64,000 bases of DNA from Prorocentrum cordatum (lineage: Eukaryota > Sar > Dinophyceae > Prorocentrales > Prorocentraceae). How positions within the stretch are numbered: the stretch's first letter is position 1; the number at the start of each line of letters is the position of its first letter. The stretch lies in assembly GCA_963575745.1 (NCBI GenBank), contig CAUYUJ010022437.1:472823-536822 (forward strand), in the 5' to 3' direction. Both the position numbers and the translations under genes were made by a program. The notes beneath the pieces were generated by a model. It searched no databases and was not told the origin of the DNA. It saw only the letters and a program-made list of their open reading frames with translations. Below are positions 21,403-31,444 of the stretch, piece by piece.

Positions 21403-21560
21403 ACCACCCCAACCCAACCCGAAGGCTTCAATTTGCCCTCCATTTCCGGTTGGGGGGGGGTCAGGGAACGTTGAAAAGACACATGGAACCCGTACCCCCC
21501 CCAACCCGAAATTCGGGTCAAATTCGGGTCTTCGGGTTGGGTTGGGGTGGTCTGGTAGGT
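21403..21560 (+). mobile_element. F7 element, copy 1
   Basis: CCACCCCAACCCAACCCG at the left pairs with CGGGTTGGGTTGGGGTGG at the right, a near-perfect terminal inverted repeat of about 20 bases. The interior contains GTACCCCCCCCAACCCGAAA. The adjacent TCTGGTAGGTAGTCA is shared with the 46.4-kb copy. Confidence 0.75.
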
Positions 21561-21582
21561 AGTCAACGACACGTCAGCAACC

Positions 21583-22264
21583 TTGGCATCATTATGCGAA
21601 GCAGGGGCACAGACGTTCACGGAACTTCTCGAGCAACCTTTGCGGCGGGTTCAGCGACGCACCCCTTGCATAATCATCGGAACGCCCCGTTCCGACGACG
21701 CACCATCCGCCAAACAGGTCCCTATGACAGCCGCAAGAGTAAGCAAGGTTGCCGGCGGCAAGCGCGAAGGACCATTGAACAACGACCTCTGCGCCCGCGC
21801 CCCGTGGCACATCTGCACATCCAGACCGTCGCGACGAGCGCGATGACGACATCGTGAATGTGGATATAGATGTGGAGCCTCGGGTCACGTACATTCAGGT
21901 TGTTTCATGGCGCGCAAATCATCCTATGAGGATTTGGTTGTTCGACAGCTGGGCGACGACGCACAAACAGAACTCAGGACGCCTGGCTTCAATGGTCGCC
22001 AACCGCGGGCGCAAAAGGTGGACGTTGCGAACACTAAGTTGGCAACCGGAAGAGAACCCACACCAGCGCAGCCATCGACAGCGCGGCGGCCAACGCAATC
22101 TCTGGGACGACCACTTTACCACGTGCTTCCAGCAACAAAGACCCGATCCAGCGCCCACACTCGGCACTGCAAGAGGTCAGTCGAACGACTTCACCCAGGT
22201 TCGATCAGCTCAAGCCGCCCTAACTTGGTTGACGCTCGGGCGCCAAGACATGAACCCAAAATGA
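21583..22264 (+). pseudogene. retroelement scrap: gag zinc-knuckle-like and protease-like motifs in shifted frames
   Basis: One + frame from 21583 reads protein-like sequence (SLCEAGAQTFTELLEQPLRR, then RTPCIIIGTPRSDDAPSAK) to a TGA at 21844-21846. It continues in the same frame through CGYRCGASGHVHSGC at about 21860-21904. That is C-x3-C-x4-H-x4-C, one residue longer than the retroviral/copia CCHC knuckle. In the next frame, about 21928, RIWLFDSWATTH resembles the DSGA(T)xH protease motif of copia-type retroelements, with Trp replacing Gly. Downstream both frames stay open to the (TCC)n tract. The knuckle is imperfect and the knuckle-protease spacing is short, so this is a hypothesis of a decayed LTR retroelement and not a functional gene. 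Confidence 0.3.
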
Positions 22265-22282
22265 CAGCGCCTCGTCGACATC

Positions 22283-22570
22283 CACAGCCACAACTCCCTC
22301 CTCCTCCTCCTCCTCCTCCTCCTCCTCCTCCTCCTCCTCCTCCTCCTCCTCCTCCTCCCCTCCTTCGTAACTTCCCAATTGCCTCTCAGTTCCGATGCAT
22401 GCTTGTGCTGCTTTTCCTCACCAGGAGGCCGTGGTGTCCCCCACCTGGTGTCATAGCCAGGCCAGGCCCCGCCCGGAAAGTTGTCCGCAGAGGTGGTTCG
22501 TTCGTTCGTTCCTCCTCCCTCTCCACCCCCTCTTTCGTTCGTTCCTCCTCCTCCTCCTCCTCCTCCTCTT
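22283..22570 (+). repeat. (TCC)n tracts flanking unique sequence
   Basis: TCC triplets at 22293-22358 and CGTTCGTTCCTCC/TCC units at 22497-22570, with about 140 bases of unassigned sequence between. Confidence 0.85.
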
Positions 22571-22741
22571 CCCCATGTTTGGCATGCTCTAGAACCTCTT
22601 CCCTCCACGTCCTCCCCCCGCCCCTCCTCCGACCCGCAGGCCTCGCGGGCGCGCTCGGGCACGCGGGCGCCGACGGCGCGCGGCTCTCGTCGTCCAGAAA
22701 CGGCGCCCAGGAGGGGTGGAGGAGGGACGGAGGGAGTATGT

Positions 22742-22930
22742 TTGTGGAGGATGGTCAGTGGAGAGGAAGCCTGTTGCCAAATGACTCCCAGATGTCTAAA
22801 ACATGTGTTAAACATGTGAAACAAACAGGTTCAAATCATGTATCGAACATTGTTCCGACATTTTTCAACACATGTTAAATTCAATGATAGGACTGTTAGG
22901 GTGTCCATTGTCGTGGCATCCACAAGAGTA
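22742..22930 (+). repeat. F9 dispersed repeat, copy 1
   Basis: GGAGAGGAAGC, TGTTGCCAAATGA, CAGATGTCTAAAACATGTGT, then AAATTCAATGATAGGACTGT, TAGGGTGTCCATTGTCGTGG and CATCCACAA. Shared in order with 32.47 and 42.16 kb. No terminal inverted repeats. Confidence 0.75.
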
Positions 22931-23310
22931 TGTGGATTACGGGGGATACCCTGCAGACCTCGCGCGGCGCGCAAGAGCTGTTTCTGCCTGGTCCTCATAT
23001 CGGCGCCGTCAGATCTGGGGCGACGTTCGCGCGGAGACGTTCCGACATAATTCCGATGTGGAGCCGACGTACATCCGACGTATATCTGCCGACGTAGATG
23101 TGACGTACATCGGATTGCAAATAATTGCAAGAGGCCTCAAGGATTGAGGAAGCGCAGACATGGATCAAGGCGCACGGGCCAGCGACGGGGCCTGCTTCCA
23201 TCCCTGTCGCTCGTCGCCAGGTCAGGCGGCACTGGCGTCATGCTTCGGGCACGTTGTCCCCGATGCCATGGACTCGGTGCTCACGCGCCAGATCCATGGA
23301 TCTGGAGCCC

Positions 23311-23483
23311 ATGATTCAGGAGGGAAAGAAACACACAGACACAATGAATCGTCGACTCCCAGGAAAATATGTAAAAATATGGGAAGTGGTGGGGAAGACA
23401 AAAACCCAGAAAATATGGGAAAATATGGGGGATATCTTTATTTGTGTGTATTTATTTGTGTGTTCCAGTTCCCCTTCAATGAT
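23311..23483 (+). mobile_element. F3 element with ATGAT target duplication
   Basis: The element spans 23316-23478, starting TCAGGAGGGAAAGAAACACA and ending GTTCCCCTTCA-like sequence. ATGAT occurs immediately before (23311-23315) and after (23479-23483). The interior has ACAATGAATCG, GGGAAGTGGTGGGGAAGAC, AAATATGGGAAAATATGGGG and TTTATTTGTGTGTATTTATT. Confidence 0.8.
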
Positions 23484-23639
23484 GGCGTGTGCCCGAGCAG
23501 GGAAGGGGGAGGCGGCCGAGGGCGAGGGCGCCGCAGTCCGAGGAGGGCTACTTGGCCAGACCCACGGGGGCGCATTCCGCAGAGGGAGGGGCGGCGGGTG
23601 CGCGGGGAGGTGGGAGGCGGGGCTCCTCCTCGAGGCCCG

Positions 23640-23900
23640 AGGCGTGAGGAGGAGGGAGGGAGGGAGAGGGAGGGGAGGACGAGGACGGGAGAGGGAGGGA
23701 GGGAGAGGGAGGGGAGGGGAGGACGAGGATGGGAGAGGGAGGGAGGGGAGGGAGGAGGGAGGGAGGGAGAGGACGGGGAGAAGAAGGAGAGGGGAGGCCA
23801 CAAGAGTTGTGGCACCCCAGTCCGGCCGATCCCACGGAGGTTGGCGGAGGAGGAGGAGGACGAGGAGGAGGAGGAGGAGGAAGCGGAGGTCCAGGAGGAT
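23640..23900 (+). repeat. (GGGA)n and (GGA)n purine tract
   Basis: GGGAGGGAGA units at 23640-23800 and GGAGGAGGACGAGG units at 23848-23890. Confidence 0.9.
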
Positions 23901-23944
23901 CAGGGGGGGAAAGCGTCGATTTCGTCTGTTTGTTTTTGTCTTGG

Positions 23945-24215
23945 GCGCGTTTCGCCACCGGGGCGTTCGGTCCAGTGCGCGTTTCGCCCAGTCTCCGCGC
24001 TTCGCCCGGTGAGTGTTTCTCCGAGTGGGATTGCATTCGGCGCGCTTCGTCCGACGCTGCGTTTGTCTCGTGCCGCGTGCGTCAACGCCGTTGGACAAAC
24101 ACACGCTGCGGTGCGGTGACGGGCTGGGCCCGTCTCTCCGGGTGGCCGTTTCGTCCCGCGGCATTTCGCGCGGTGGCGTTTCGTTCGGCGCTTGCAGTGT
24201 GGTGACGCTGCACCT
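23945..24215 (+). repeat. GCGTTTCGCCC-type degenerate repeat
   Basis: GCGCGTTTCGCCA, GCGCGTTTCGCCC, GCGCTTCGCCC, GCGCGCTTCGTCC, GGCCGTTTCGTCC and GGCGTTTCGTTC recur at about 15-25 base spacing. Confidence 0.65.
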
Positions 24216-24289
24216 GGGGCGTATCGTCCAGAGCGTTCCGGCCACGAGAGCTCCAAATGTTTTTGAATGGGCCCAAGAGCGGCAGAGCA

Positions 24290-24740
24290 GGGGGGGACGA
24301 TTGAATGGATGGCCTCCGAACGCAGCCCCAAGAGAGCTCCAAGGTGGCCCAAAATGGTCCCAGGCAGCATCGAAGAGGCCTCAAAGAGGCCCAATTGATT
24401 AAACCTTTTGGATGGCTTCCGATGGGCTCCCTGATCAATGCCCTTCATTGGCTCCAAGATCGCCCAAGATGGCGCCAAGGTCCAAAACGGCTTCCACCAG
24501 CCCGAAGCAGAGCTTCTCAGGAGCGCCCCAAGAGGGCCAGAGAACGATCCAAGAGAAGGGATTAATGGGTGACAGGCCCCAGGGTGATTTTCTCAAACAG
24601 CCTGAAGAGGCCCCACGATAGTCCCAAGGTGGTCCAATGTCCTCCAACACCGCCTCCCAGAAGCCCCTTGACAGTCCCGCTGGAGGCTGCCAGGAACCGC
24701 TCAGAGATGCCCAGAAGTCCCCCAGGATGCTCTGACAGCG
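24290..24740 (+). repeat. CCCAAGAGGCC-type degenerate repeat
   Basis: Units such as CCAAGAGAGCTCCAAGGTGG, CAAAGAGGCCC and CCCCAAGAGGGCC at irregular 10-25 base spacing. Frames are broken on both strands. Confidence 0.55.
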
Positions 24741-24970
24741 TACGAAGGGGTTCAACATGGCAGAGCATACATGCCTGTATGATTTCCATGGTCACTGTTT
24801 CTAAGCCGATTGAGGCGAAACGCTATTATGCCGCAGCGCCTTACGCATCTTTGGGGCATAAGAACTGATATGATGCTCCCTCCCTCCCCACCTCCATTTC
24901 CGCTGCAACCGGACTTGACGCAGCAGCGCTTTCGGTCCCAGCCCTGGCTGCGACGACGCAAGGGGCAGGC

Positions 24971-24973
24971 CGA

Positions 24974-25007
<34 letters not shown>

Positions 25008-25009
25008 GA
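24971..25009 (+). repeat. (GAC)n microsatellite
   Basis: Twelve consecutive GAC/ACG triplets. Confidence 0.95.
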
Positions 25010-25039
25010 AGTCTAGGGCGAGGACGAAGACAACGGCGA

Positions 25040-25305
25040 CGACCCATCAGACTGGCCAGACCGTCCAGATAGACCAAGCAGACCAGCCAGGTAGATTCTC
25101 CAGACCAACGAGACCAGCCAGCCGTCCGGACCGGCGAAGTACAGACAAGATTAAGCAGACCAGCTTTCCCAGACCAAGCAGATTAAGCAGACCAGCTAGC
25201 CGTTCAGACCAGCGATACCCAGACCAGACTCAGCAGACCAACCTGCCCGGACCAAGCAGACTGGCTAGACCAGACCAGTTAGTCCGGCCAGGCCGGCGAT
25301 AAAAG
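25040..25305 (+). repeat. AGACCAGC-type degenerate repeat
   Basis: AGACCAAGCAGACCAGCC, AGATTAAGCAGACCAGC, CAGACCAGCGATACC and similar units. The same AGACCA(A/G)CCAGACCAG word occurs inside the 26-27 kb array and at 25.74 kb. Confidence 0.75.
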
Positions 25306-25589
25306 GCGCAGCCCTCCAGATACGCAGTCCGGGGTCAGGGACGACGCAAGAATATACATCCACAGTTGCTTTTGATTCTGAGCTGTCTGACAAAGTCTTG
25401 ATGCCCATGTACACTGACATGATTTGCTTTGCCGTGAACGCCTGGCAGCGATCGGGACGCAACACGTGGCCAGTGACCCTGTGTGATAGCCCATCGCTCA
25501 CTCGCGTTCGGGTTGCCAAAGTAGCGTTTTGCGCTCACGAAAGGGTGCTTGCAGTCAGGATTTTGGCACGGGCCCGTGCGGGCAGCCAT
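25265..25589 (-). pseudogene. possible minus-strand coding fragment, frameshifted
   Basis: From an ATG at 25589 the minus strand reads RTGPCQNPDCKHPFVSAKRY, with a Cys-x4-Cys pair, then FGNPNAS. About 25480 the better protein-like frame changes to GHVLRPDRCQAFTAKQIMSV and YMGIKTLSDSSESKATVDVY. The frame change suggests a broken gene or an exon junction. No family is recognised. The composition is less GC-rich than the exon candidates at 30-31 kb. Confidence 0.25.
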
Positions 25590-26019
25590 GCAGATAGCAC
25601 AGAGCCCACGTGGGCCGTGCTAGAATGAAAAATTGCTGCGGTCGCTGTTGTCGTGTCTACCAACATTTTGGACACAGGTGGTCTAAAGCGTTTGCTTTCC
25701 CTCCTCACCTCCCTCCCTTCCAAAGAATGATGCAATGCAGACAGCCAGACCGGCCAGACCACTGGAAAAGCATTTTTCCTAGGGAGGGGGGCGTTCAACA
25801 CGCGGTAGTCGTCGTACAAGTCCTCGTTTTCGTAGTTTTCGTCGTCTTGGTTGTCATCGTTTTTCTTGTCGCACTCGTGATTATACTCGTCGTGCTCATC
25901 CGTGATCTGCCTTCTGGCTGCCTTCTGTTCTTTGTCCTCTCTCCCCTTCGCAACGTCGTTGTCCATTCGGCTTATGTTCCATCGGTTTCCGATTCAATCC
26001 AGACCAGAGCAGCCAGGCA
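25590..26019. other. unassigned DNA with a GTCGT-rich segment
   Basis: 25.80-25.91 kb is a degenerate TCGTCGT/TTTTCGTAG stretch that yields Val-rich + frames and Asp/Glu/Asn-rich minus frames. No supported gene. Confidence 0.3.
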
Positions 26020-27100
26020 CTGGCCAGACTTTCAAGACCAACCAGACCAGCCGGACCAGATGCAACACAAATTGCAAAGCAAAAAAGTGCAGAACAATCA
26101 AATTGCAAATCGTAAGCTAAAGCTTCATAAATAAGTTCAAACCGGATCAACCAGATCAGCCAGACCAGATGCGGAGAAACATTGCAAGGCAAAAATCATT
26201 GCAACGCAAACGCATGCAATGCAAAACAAATTGCATGTCAGTTATAGTCGTTGGCGCCGTCTCCCTGGACCTCTCCCAGACCCCTCTCGCAGGAATCCTA
26301 AGCTAAAGCTTCAGCAATAAGCTCAAGCCAGAGAAACCAGACCAGCTAGATCAGATGCAAAACAACACTGCAATGCAAAAACAGATGCAAAGCTACAAAA
26401 CAATGCAATGCCCAAAGAAGCTCTTGTTAAGTGGTCGTAGTGATTGGCGCTGCCTCCCTGGACCTCCCCTAAACCACCCTCGCCCGAATCCGAGGCTAAG
26501 GATTCAGGACTGTGCTCAAACCAGACCAACCAGACAAGCCAGACCAGATGCAAGACAAACTGCAATACAAACAACAGCTGTAAAGCAAACGAGCTGCACT
26601 GCAACAACAACTGTTGTTCAGTAATCGTAGTGATTGGCGCTGCCCCCCTGGACCCCCCCTAAACCACTCTCGCCCGAATCCGAAGCTAAGGATTCAGGAC
26701 TGAGCTCAAACCAGACCAACCAGACCCGATGCAAAACACACTGCAATGCAAACAACAGCTGTAAAGCAAACAAACTGAAATGCAACAACAACTGTTGTTC
26801 AGTAATCGTAGTGGCTGGCGCTGCCCCCCTGGACCCCCCCTAAATCACTCGCCCGGATCCGAAGCTAAGGATTCAGGACTGAGCTCAAACCAGACCAACC
26901 AGACCCGATGCAAAACACACTGCAATGCAAACAACAGCTGTAAAGCAAACAAACTGCAATGCAACAACAACTGTTGTTCAGTAATCGTAGTGGCTGGCGC
27001 TGCCCCCCTGGACCTCCCCTCGACCACTCTAGCCCGAATCCTAAGCTTTGGGTTCAGGGAGCTCAAACCAGTCCAACCAGGCCAACCATACCAGATTTGA
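26020..27100 (+). repeat. ~180-190-bp tandem array
   Basis: Unit starts (GTAATCGTAGTGGCTGGCGC or variant) fall at about 26241, 26431, 26621, 26802 and 26981. A more decayed stretch lies to the left and a partial unit at the right. Each unit holds CTGGACC(C)CCCCTAAA, CGAAGCTAAGGATTCAGG, CAAACCAGACCAACCAGACC and GCAATGCAAACAACAGCTGT. The right-hand copies are nearly identical and the left ones diverged. Frames open across units reflect the repeat. Confidence 0.95.
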
Positions 27101-28869
27101 AGCGTGAAGTTCAATCTTAAGGCTCAATCTTGAAGCTTGCTCTTTGGAAGCTTGGCGTTCCGCCATGCGCTACACGGCTAAGAACTTGTTTCTCGTGGTT
27201 TCGTGGTTTCGGTGATGAAACTTGGGTGGGGGTGTCTTCCATCGAGTGTTGCCCTCAATCCACCCATCGACTGTTTCTCCCCCACGCGAGCTCCACAACG
27301 TTGTCCAGGAAACTACTGCCACCCAACAAGTTCCCAACAACCAAGAGCACCCACGCACATGGCAACGGTGTGGTATGTGATGGCCCAGCGGACTGCGAGA
27401 AGCTCTTGCTTCTTTCGGGCCTCAACCATGATAAACGGCCGTCAACATGTACGTTACATTGCTACATCTGAGTCTCTTAGTTGTGTGCTTGGGGTCTGTA
27501 GCTAGGGGGTGGAGAGGTGCGACGCGCATGCTGCAGGGGCTCCCTCCGTTGCAAGACAAGCATGGACTCGCGCTGTCTAGGCCACGCACACCCTGATAAA
27601 CAACACGCAAGAGAGCCTGAGAGGGCCAGTTGGCCCTGGGATGGCCCCAAGGAAGCCACAGCATTTCCTCGAGATGTGCCCCCGAGAGTTGCCGACAGGC
27701 CCGCGGGAGGCCTCCCAGTGGGCCCAGGAAATCCGATATGTCCCAAAGACTGGCCCAGAAGCTCCCAGCCAAAGACAGCTCGAGCTCCGAAGCAGCCCAG
27801 TACGCCGACGGCCTCGAGGCCCCATCCAAGACCGGGGAGAGGCAGGCCCAAGACAGCCATGGGAAGGCCCCCCCACCAACTGCCCCAAGAGCGTCTCCGA
27901 GGCCATCCCGCGAATCATCCGTGCGTGGCAGCCCCGCGTGCTCCTCTCCCCGCGGGAGCCCGCCGTGGCTCCCGCCCCGCGCGCTCAGTAAGCTGACAGC
28001 AAGCCCCGGCTGGTCGGAGGTGCGGTCGGACCTAGGACAGAATGACATCCCCCAAGAGCATGAGGCCCTCCGCCGGCCAAACTCATGCGCATTTGAGCGT
28101 GCCCTCCCCCAGGGTGCACGGCAGCATCGAACACGCGCGAAGTATTGATGTTAGGGTACCCTCCCCGAACCGACCTCGATCGAATACCTCGGGCCGAGCG
28201 TATTCCCCCCAGCCTCACGACTTCAAGTCCGAGGTTGAGCCAGGGAGGCCTGAAGCGCCCCACATCGCTGTAAAGGGCCTCGCAGAGGAGCCCGCGCCGG
28301 CCCGACAGCCCCCCAGACGACCCATAGACGGCCAAGACGCCCCTGTTTGGCCCAAACGTCATCCAGACCATGAGATCCCCTAACCTTGAACCCCTGACCT
28401 TGACAGCACATTGAAGACGTAGCCTGACTTAGGTCCCCGTGCTTGCATTGGGGATGACCATTACGGGTGGGTTGGCTTCAGACATCTGCAGAAAAAGACA
28501 CCCTATCCCTAATGTTCTGGCCCTCCTCACTCAGGTCCGCTCCGAAGGGGTATGTTTGCTGCTGATTTGACATGTGTCCCCAGGATGGCCTGGAGGTGCC
28601 CGCCCCCAAAGGCTCCCAAATTGCTCTGCACAGGGCCCGGTTCTCTGAACACATCTGGCTTTCGCTCATGCTTGGTGCTCTCCGATGGCCCACCTTCCTG
28701 CTTCCGATGGCGCGCTGGCCTGCGAGGGGCACAGCGTCTGGCCCCTCTGTCCGACCAACATATCTGCAGCGCGTGTCGGATCGCTTTGGAGTGCAAGAAC
28801 GCGCCCTCGATCACGCAGGCACAAAAAGGGGTTCCTTTGGAGGGTTTCTCCGAAGGGGCGACCCGTTCT
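27101..28869. other. unassigned DNA, partly CCCAAGAGGC-type repeat
   Basis: 27.6-27.93 kb contains GGCCCAGGAAATCC, GGCCCAAGACAGCC-type units related to the 24.4-kb repeat. The remainder has short frames on both strands with no motif. A + frame at 28.55-28.85 kb with HICSACRIALECKNAPSI is the most protein-like but is not recognised. Confidence 0.3.
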
Positions 28870-29104
28870 CCTCCTCCTCCTACTCCTCCTCTTCCTTCCT
28901 CCTCCTCCTCCTCCTCCTCCTCCTCCTCCTCCTCCTCCTCTCCTCCTCCTCCTCCTCCTCCTCCTCCTCCCTCTTCCTCTCCTCCTCCATCTCCTCCCCC
29001 TCCCCTCCCCTCCTCCACCTCCTCTTTCCCTCCTCCTCCTCCTCCTCCTCCCTCCTTCTCCTCCTCCTCCTCCTCCTCCTCCTCCTCCTCCTCCTCCTCC
29101 TCCT
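28870..29104 (+). repeat. (TCC)n pyrimidine microsatellite
   Basis: Over 230 bases of TCC with CTT and CCC interruptions. Long Ser, Leu and Pro frames here are artefacts. Confidence 0.97.
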
Positions 29105-29114
29105 GAGGTCGCCT

Positions 29115-29327
29115 ACGGCCCCGGGGGAAACCGTGCAGGTTCCTTCGGGCATCGTCGACGTTGATGGGGCAGTTGCGCTGTCTGGCATGAGCTTGGACAC
29201 AGGCTTGGCCTTCTGCTCTGACCCTGCTGCCGCGTTCCCGTCGGCGGAGCCCCAGTTTGTCATTGCAGGCGTCGCTGGCTTTGCCCTGCTGGCTTGCCCT
29301 CGCAACCTGTGCAGCCGGAGCTACTAA
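29115..29327 (+). CDS. possible exon, function unknown
   Basis: Immediately after the (TCC)n tract a + frame reads APGETVQVPSGIVDVDGAVA, then LSGMSLDTGLAFCSDPAAAF and PQFVIAGVAGFALLAC, to a TAA near 29325. It is balanced and hydrophobic at the end, unlike repeat-derived frames. The antisense frame is also open. There is no start codon of its own; the upstream frame runs back into the repeat. Confidence 0.2.
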   Translation, partial: TAPGETVQVPSGIVDVDGAVALSGMSLDTGLAFCSDPAAAFPSAEPQFVIAGVAGFALLACPRNLCSRSY

Positions 29328-29367
29328 TAGACATTTGTGGGTGGGGAGTGTTTGGAGGGTTTCTCTT

Positions 29368-29907
29368 TTACGAGGGGCATCTTGTAAGCATGCCCCTTCT
29401 CACCTTTTCGTTCTCCGTCGCCACGGACCACCTTTTCCGGCCCATGTCCAAGGCCTTACAGGCGTGACCAGCAAGGCCTGGCCGGGCGGCATGGCACCCG
29501 GTTTGCCCAGCATCCGCGACAAAGCTGGCGACGTCCCGCAAGTCCTCCTCGACTTGTAGCGAGCGGTTGGCCCATGGCTCACGCGCCCAAGCGTGCCGCA
29601 GTGCCTCTGTGCTTCGTGGCAGCTCGACGAGGGCGAGGTGCGCGCGGCGCAGCGATTTACGCGAGGGGGCCACGGTTTGGCCTGACCCAGCTCGAGAGTG
29701 CAGCCGGGCCCGCCGCACCTTGGCACCCTGCACCCAGAAAGGCCCCGTAGAAGCCGAAGATTGCCCAAACAACTCCCTGGAGACTTTTTTCACAACGCGA
29801 GGGATCTGTAACCCCTCCCGGAAATCAGGCCCCCCAGACATGTGCTGGGGTGCGACCTTGCCTGAACCCCGAGACGGATCCAGCCAGGGTGACGAGGACC
29901 CCAGCAT
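29368..29907 (-). CDS. hypothetical protein, 179 codons
   Basis: Single minus-strand ORF from an ATG at 29907 to TAA at 29368. The middle is basic (AKVRRARLHSRAGSGQTVAP, SRKSLRRAHLALVELPRSTE). The end is mixed and soluble-looking (WANRSLQVEEDLRDVASFVA, GHACKALDMGRKRWSVATEN). Codon use is varied rather than repeat-derived. There is no signal peptide, membrane segment or recognised domain. Its first few codons overlap an F12 repeat, so the real start may lie inside. The plus-strand frame across the same bases is shorter and Ser/Arg-rich. This is one of the better intact ORFs, but without a homology search it remains a guess. Confidence 0.35.
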   Translation of the reverse strand: MLGSSSPWLDPSRGSGKVAPQHMSGGPDFREGLQIPRVVKKVSRELFGQSSASTGPFWVQGAKVRRARLHSRAGSGQTVAPSRKSLRRAHLALVELPRSTEALRHAWAREPWANRSLQVEEDLRDVASFVADAGQTGCHAARPGLAGHACKALDMGRKRWSVATENEKVRRGMLTRCPS

Positions 29908-29990
29908 GAGACCCAGAAAGGGCGAAAGACACCCGAAAGACTTCGAGCATCGACACTCGAATCCCGACCCTCGAACCCCGGGACCCCATC
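29888..29990 (-). repeat. F12 repeat, inverted partner of 31765-31860
   Basis: GACGAGGACCCCAGCATGAG, GGGCGAAAG, AAAGACTTCGAGCATCG and CGAATCCCGACCCTCGA are found in reverse complement at 31765-31860, at an estimated 85-90% match. Confidence 0.75.
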
Positions 29991-30540
29991 TGTCTGCCTC
30001 CCTTTTTTCGAGCCTCGGAGGTGGACAAAACCCCTACCTTGACACGTCGCTTAGTGAATTGTCCGTGTTCGGTTCTCGAGAGGGCGCCGCGGCCGTCATC
30101 TTCCAGGCCTGCGCCCGCTAGGCTTGGGCCCGAGGTCGCTTTTTCATGAAACTGTTTTTTAACTAGAGGAGGTTCTGTCCATCCCCGAGCGCCGGACCCC
30201 TCGGTGAGGGCCCCCGGCCCCGCAACCGGGCGAGAGCGTACGTCTCGTGATCTTCGCTGCCCCGATGCGCACGTCTTGAAACGTAGAACGTGCCATGTTC
30301 AAAGCCTGCGCCTTCGCTCTGCGCGTGGGGCTCCGTGTCGGTACGCTGCGTGCCGCGTGCTGCGCATCGGGGCAGCCAACTATAAGCCCGTGACAATGCC
30401 TGCAGCGCCAGAACCTCGGGGCCGAGCTCGAGCCCGGCCGCCCAGCGGGGCCGCGGGCCGCCAGGTTCCCCCCACCGCCGGCGGCGCGGCGCGCTGGCAA
30501 GCGCGCCCGGCGCGCGCGCCGGCCGCGCCACGGCGCCGCC

Positions 30541-31236
30541 ATGGCCGCCGACGGCGCCGCGGTGGCCACCGCGCACGGGGCCGCGGGCGCGGGCGCCGTC
30601 CGCGCGCAGGGCTACGGCACGGGCGTGCTCCGCGCGGGGCCCAGCCGCACCCGGGAGCCTCTCTCCTGCGCCATAGGTGCCCAGACCTCCCACGCATGGA
30701 AAAATCGAAGAGACGGAGGCGTTTTTCTCGATTTTCGACCTAGCAGCGGCCCCCGCCGGGCCCTGCAGACCGGCGCAAAACGGCTCAGGACGAAAGACCA
30801 GTCCCGGGGGAGGGGTCGAGACTTCGGGGGCCCCGTGTTGGAACAAAACTCATGACTCAGGAGGGGAAGAAACACACAGACACAATGAATCGGCGATTCC
30901 CAGAAAAGATGGGAAAGTATGGGAAGTGGGGGGGAAGACAGAAACCCAGAAAATGTGGGAAAATATGGGGGATTATTTTATTTGTGTGTATTTATTTGTG
31001 TGTCCTGGGGCCCCTTCAATGACCTCGGATCTCTGGGCTAATCCTCCGTCCCCCGGAGTAGTTCTGGGCGTCGCAGCCGTGCCGCGCCAGGCGTGCACCC
31101 GCCCGCCTTCGGGCCTCGGGGCCGGCACAGAGCGGCCCGGCGCGCAGGGTGGCGCGGACGGGTGGGGCCCGGGCCTCCTGGCCGTGATGCGCGCCGGTGC
31201 TCCCGCTCTTGTGGTGACGTCGGATCTCGGGGTCTC
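30541..31236 (+). CDS. two-exon gene model, 5' part; intron consists of transposable elements
   Basis: Exon 1 (30541-30676) starts at ATG and reads MAADGAAVATAHGAAGAGAV, then RAQGYGTGVLRAGPSRTREP. About 43 of 45 third positions are G or C. A GT at 30677 and an AG at 31057-31058 bound a 382-base intron. The join is in frame: exon 2 (from 31059) reads VVLGVAAVPRQACTRPPSGL, then GAGTERPGAQGGADGW and LLAVMRAGAPALVVTSDLGV, with about 86% G/C third positions. The intron is almost entirely an F2 element with F3 inserted in it. Exon 2 ends at another GTCCCCAGACC, where the next F2 copy starts (31240), suggesting a second element-borne intron. The 3' exons are not identified. The Ala/Gly/Arg-rich product is not recognised, and GC richness could mimic coding. 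Confidence 0.35.
30680..31036 (+). mobile_element. F2 element split by a nested F3 element
   Basis: The F2 left part runs from CCCAGACCTCCCACGCATGG through AAAACGGCTCAGGACGAAAG and GGTCGAGACTTCGGGGGCCC to about 30856. After the nested insertion the F2 right end GACCTCGGATCTCTGGG appears at 31021-31036, matching the 46.26-kb copy. It lies inside the proposed intron. Confidence 0.65.
30852..31023 (+). mobile_element. F3 element with ATGAC target duplication
   Basis: The element spans 30857-31018, from TCAGGAGGGGAAGAAACACA to GGGGCCCCTTCA. ATGAC flanks it at 30852-30856 and 31019-31023. Removing one ATGAC and the element restores a continuous F2 sequence, direct evidence of insertion. Confidence 0.85.
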
Positions 31237-31239
31237 GGT

Positions 31240-31426
31240 CCCCAGACCCCCTCGCGTCGTGAAAAAATCACGACGGGATTTTTTTCGCTATTTTCGGCCT
31301 CCGGGGGCCCTCACCGGGCCTCGGGAGCGTCAAAAAACGACTCAGGATGCAAAGCCGGTCATGTTCAAAGGGTCGGGACCTCTGGGGGTCGACGTAATGA
31401 AAAAATCATGACGTCGGGGGTCTGGG
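31240..31426 (+). mobile_element. F2 element, complete copy
   Basis: CCCAGACCCCCTCGCGTCGT, GAAAAAATCACGACGGGATT, AAAAAACGACTCAGGATGC, CTGGGGGTCGACGTAATG and TCATGACGTCGGGGGTCTGG. The ends form an inverted repeat of CCCAGACCCCC. Confidence 0.75.
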
Positions 31427-31444
31427 TCTGGGTGTTGCCGGGCG

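Noticed and set aside
26444-27100. Repeat protein with Asn/Gln/Thr-rich units
   Set aside because: The frame follows from the ~181-base tandem DNA unit. Unit lengths differ (190, 181, 179), so the frame is not maintained across the array.
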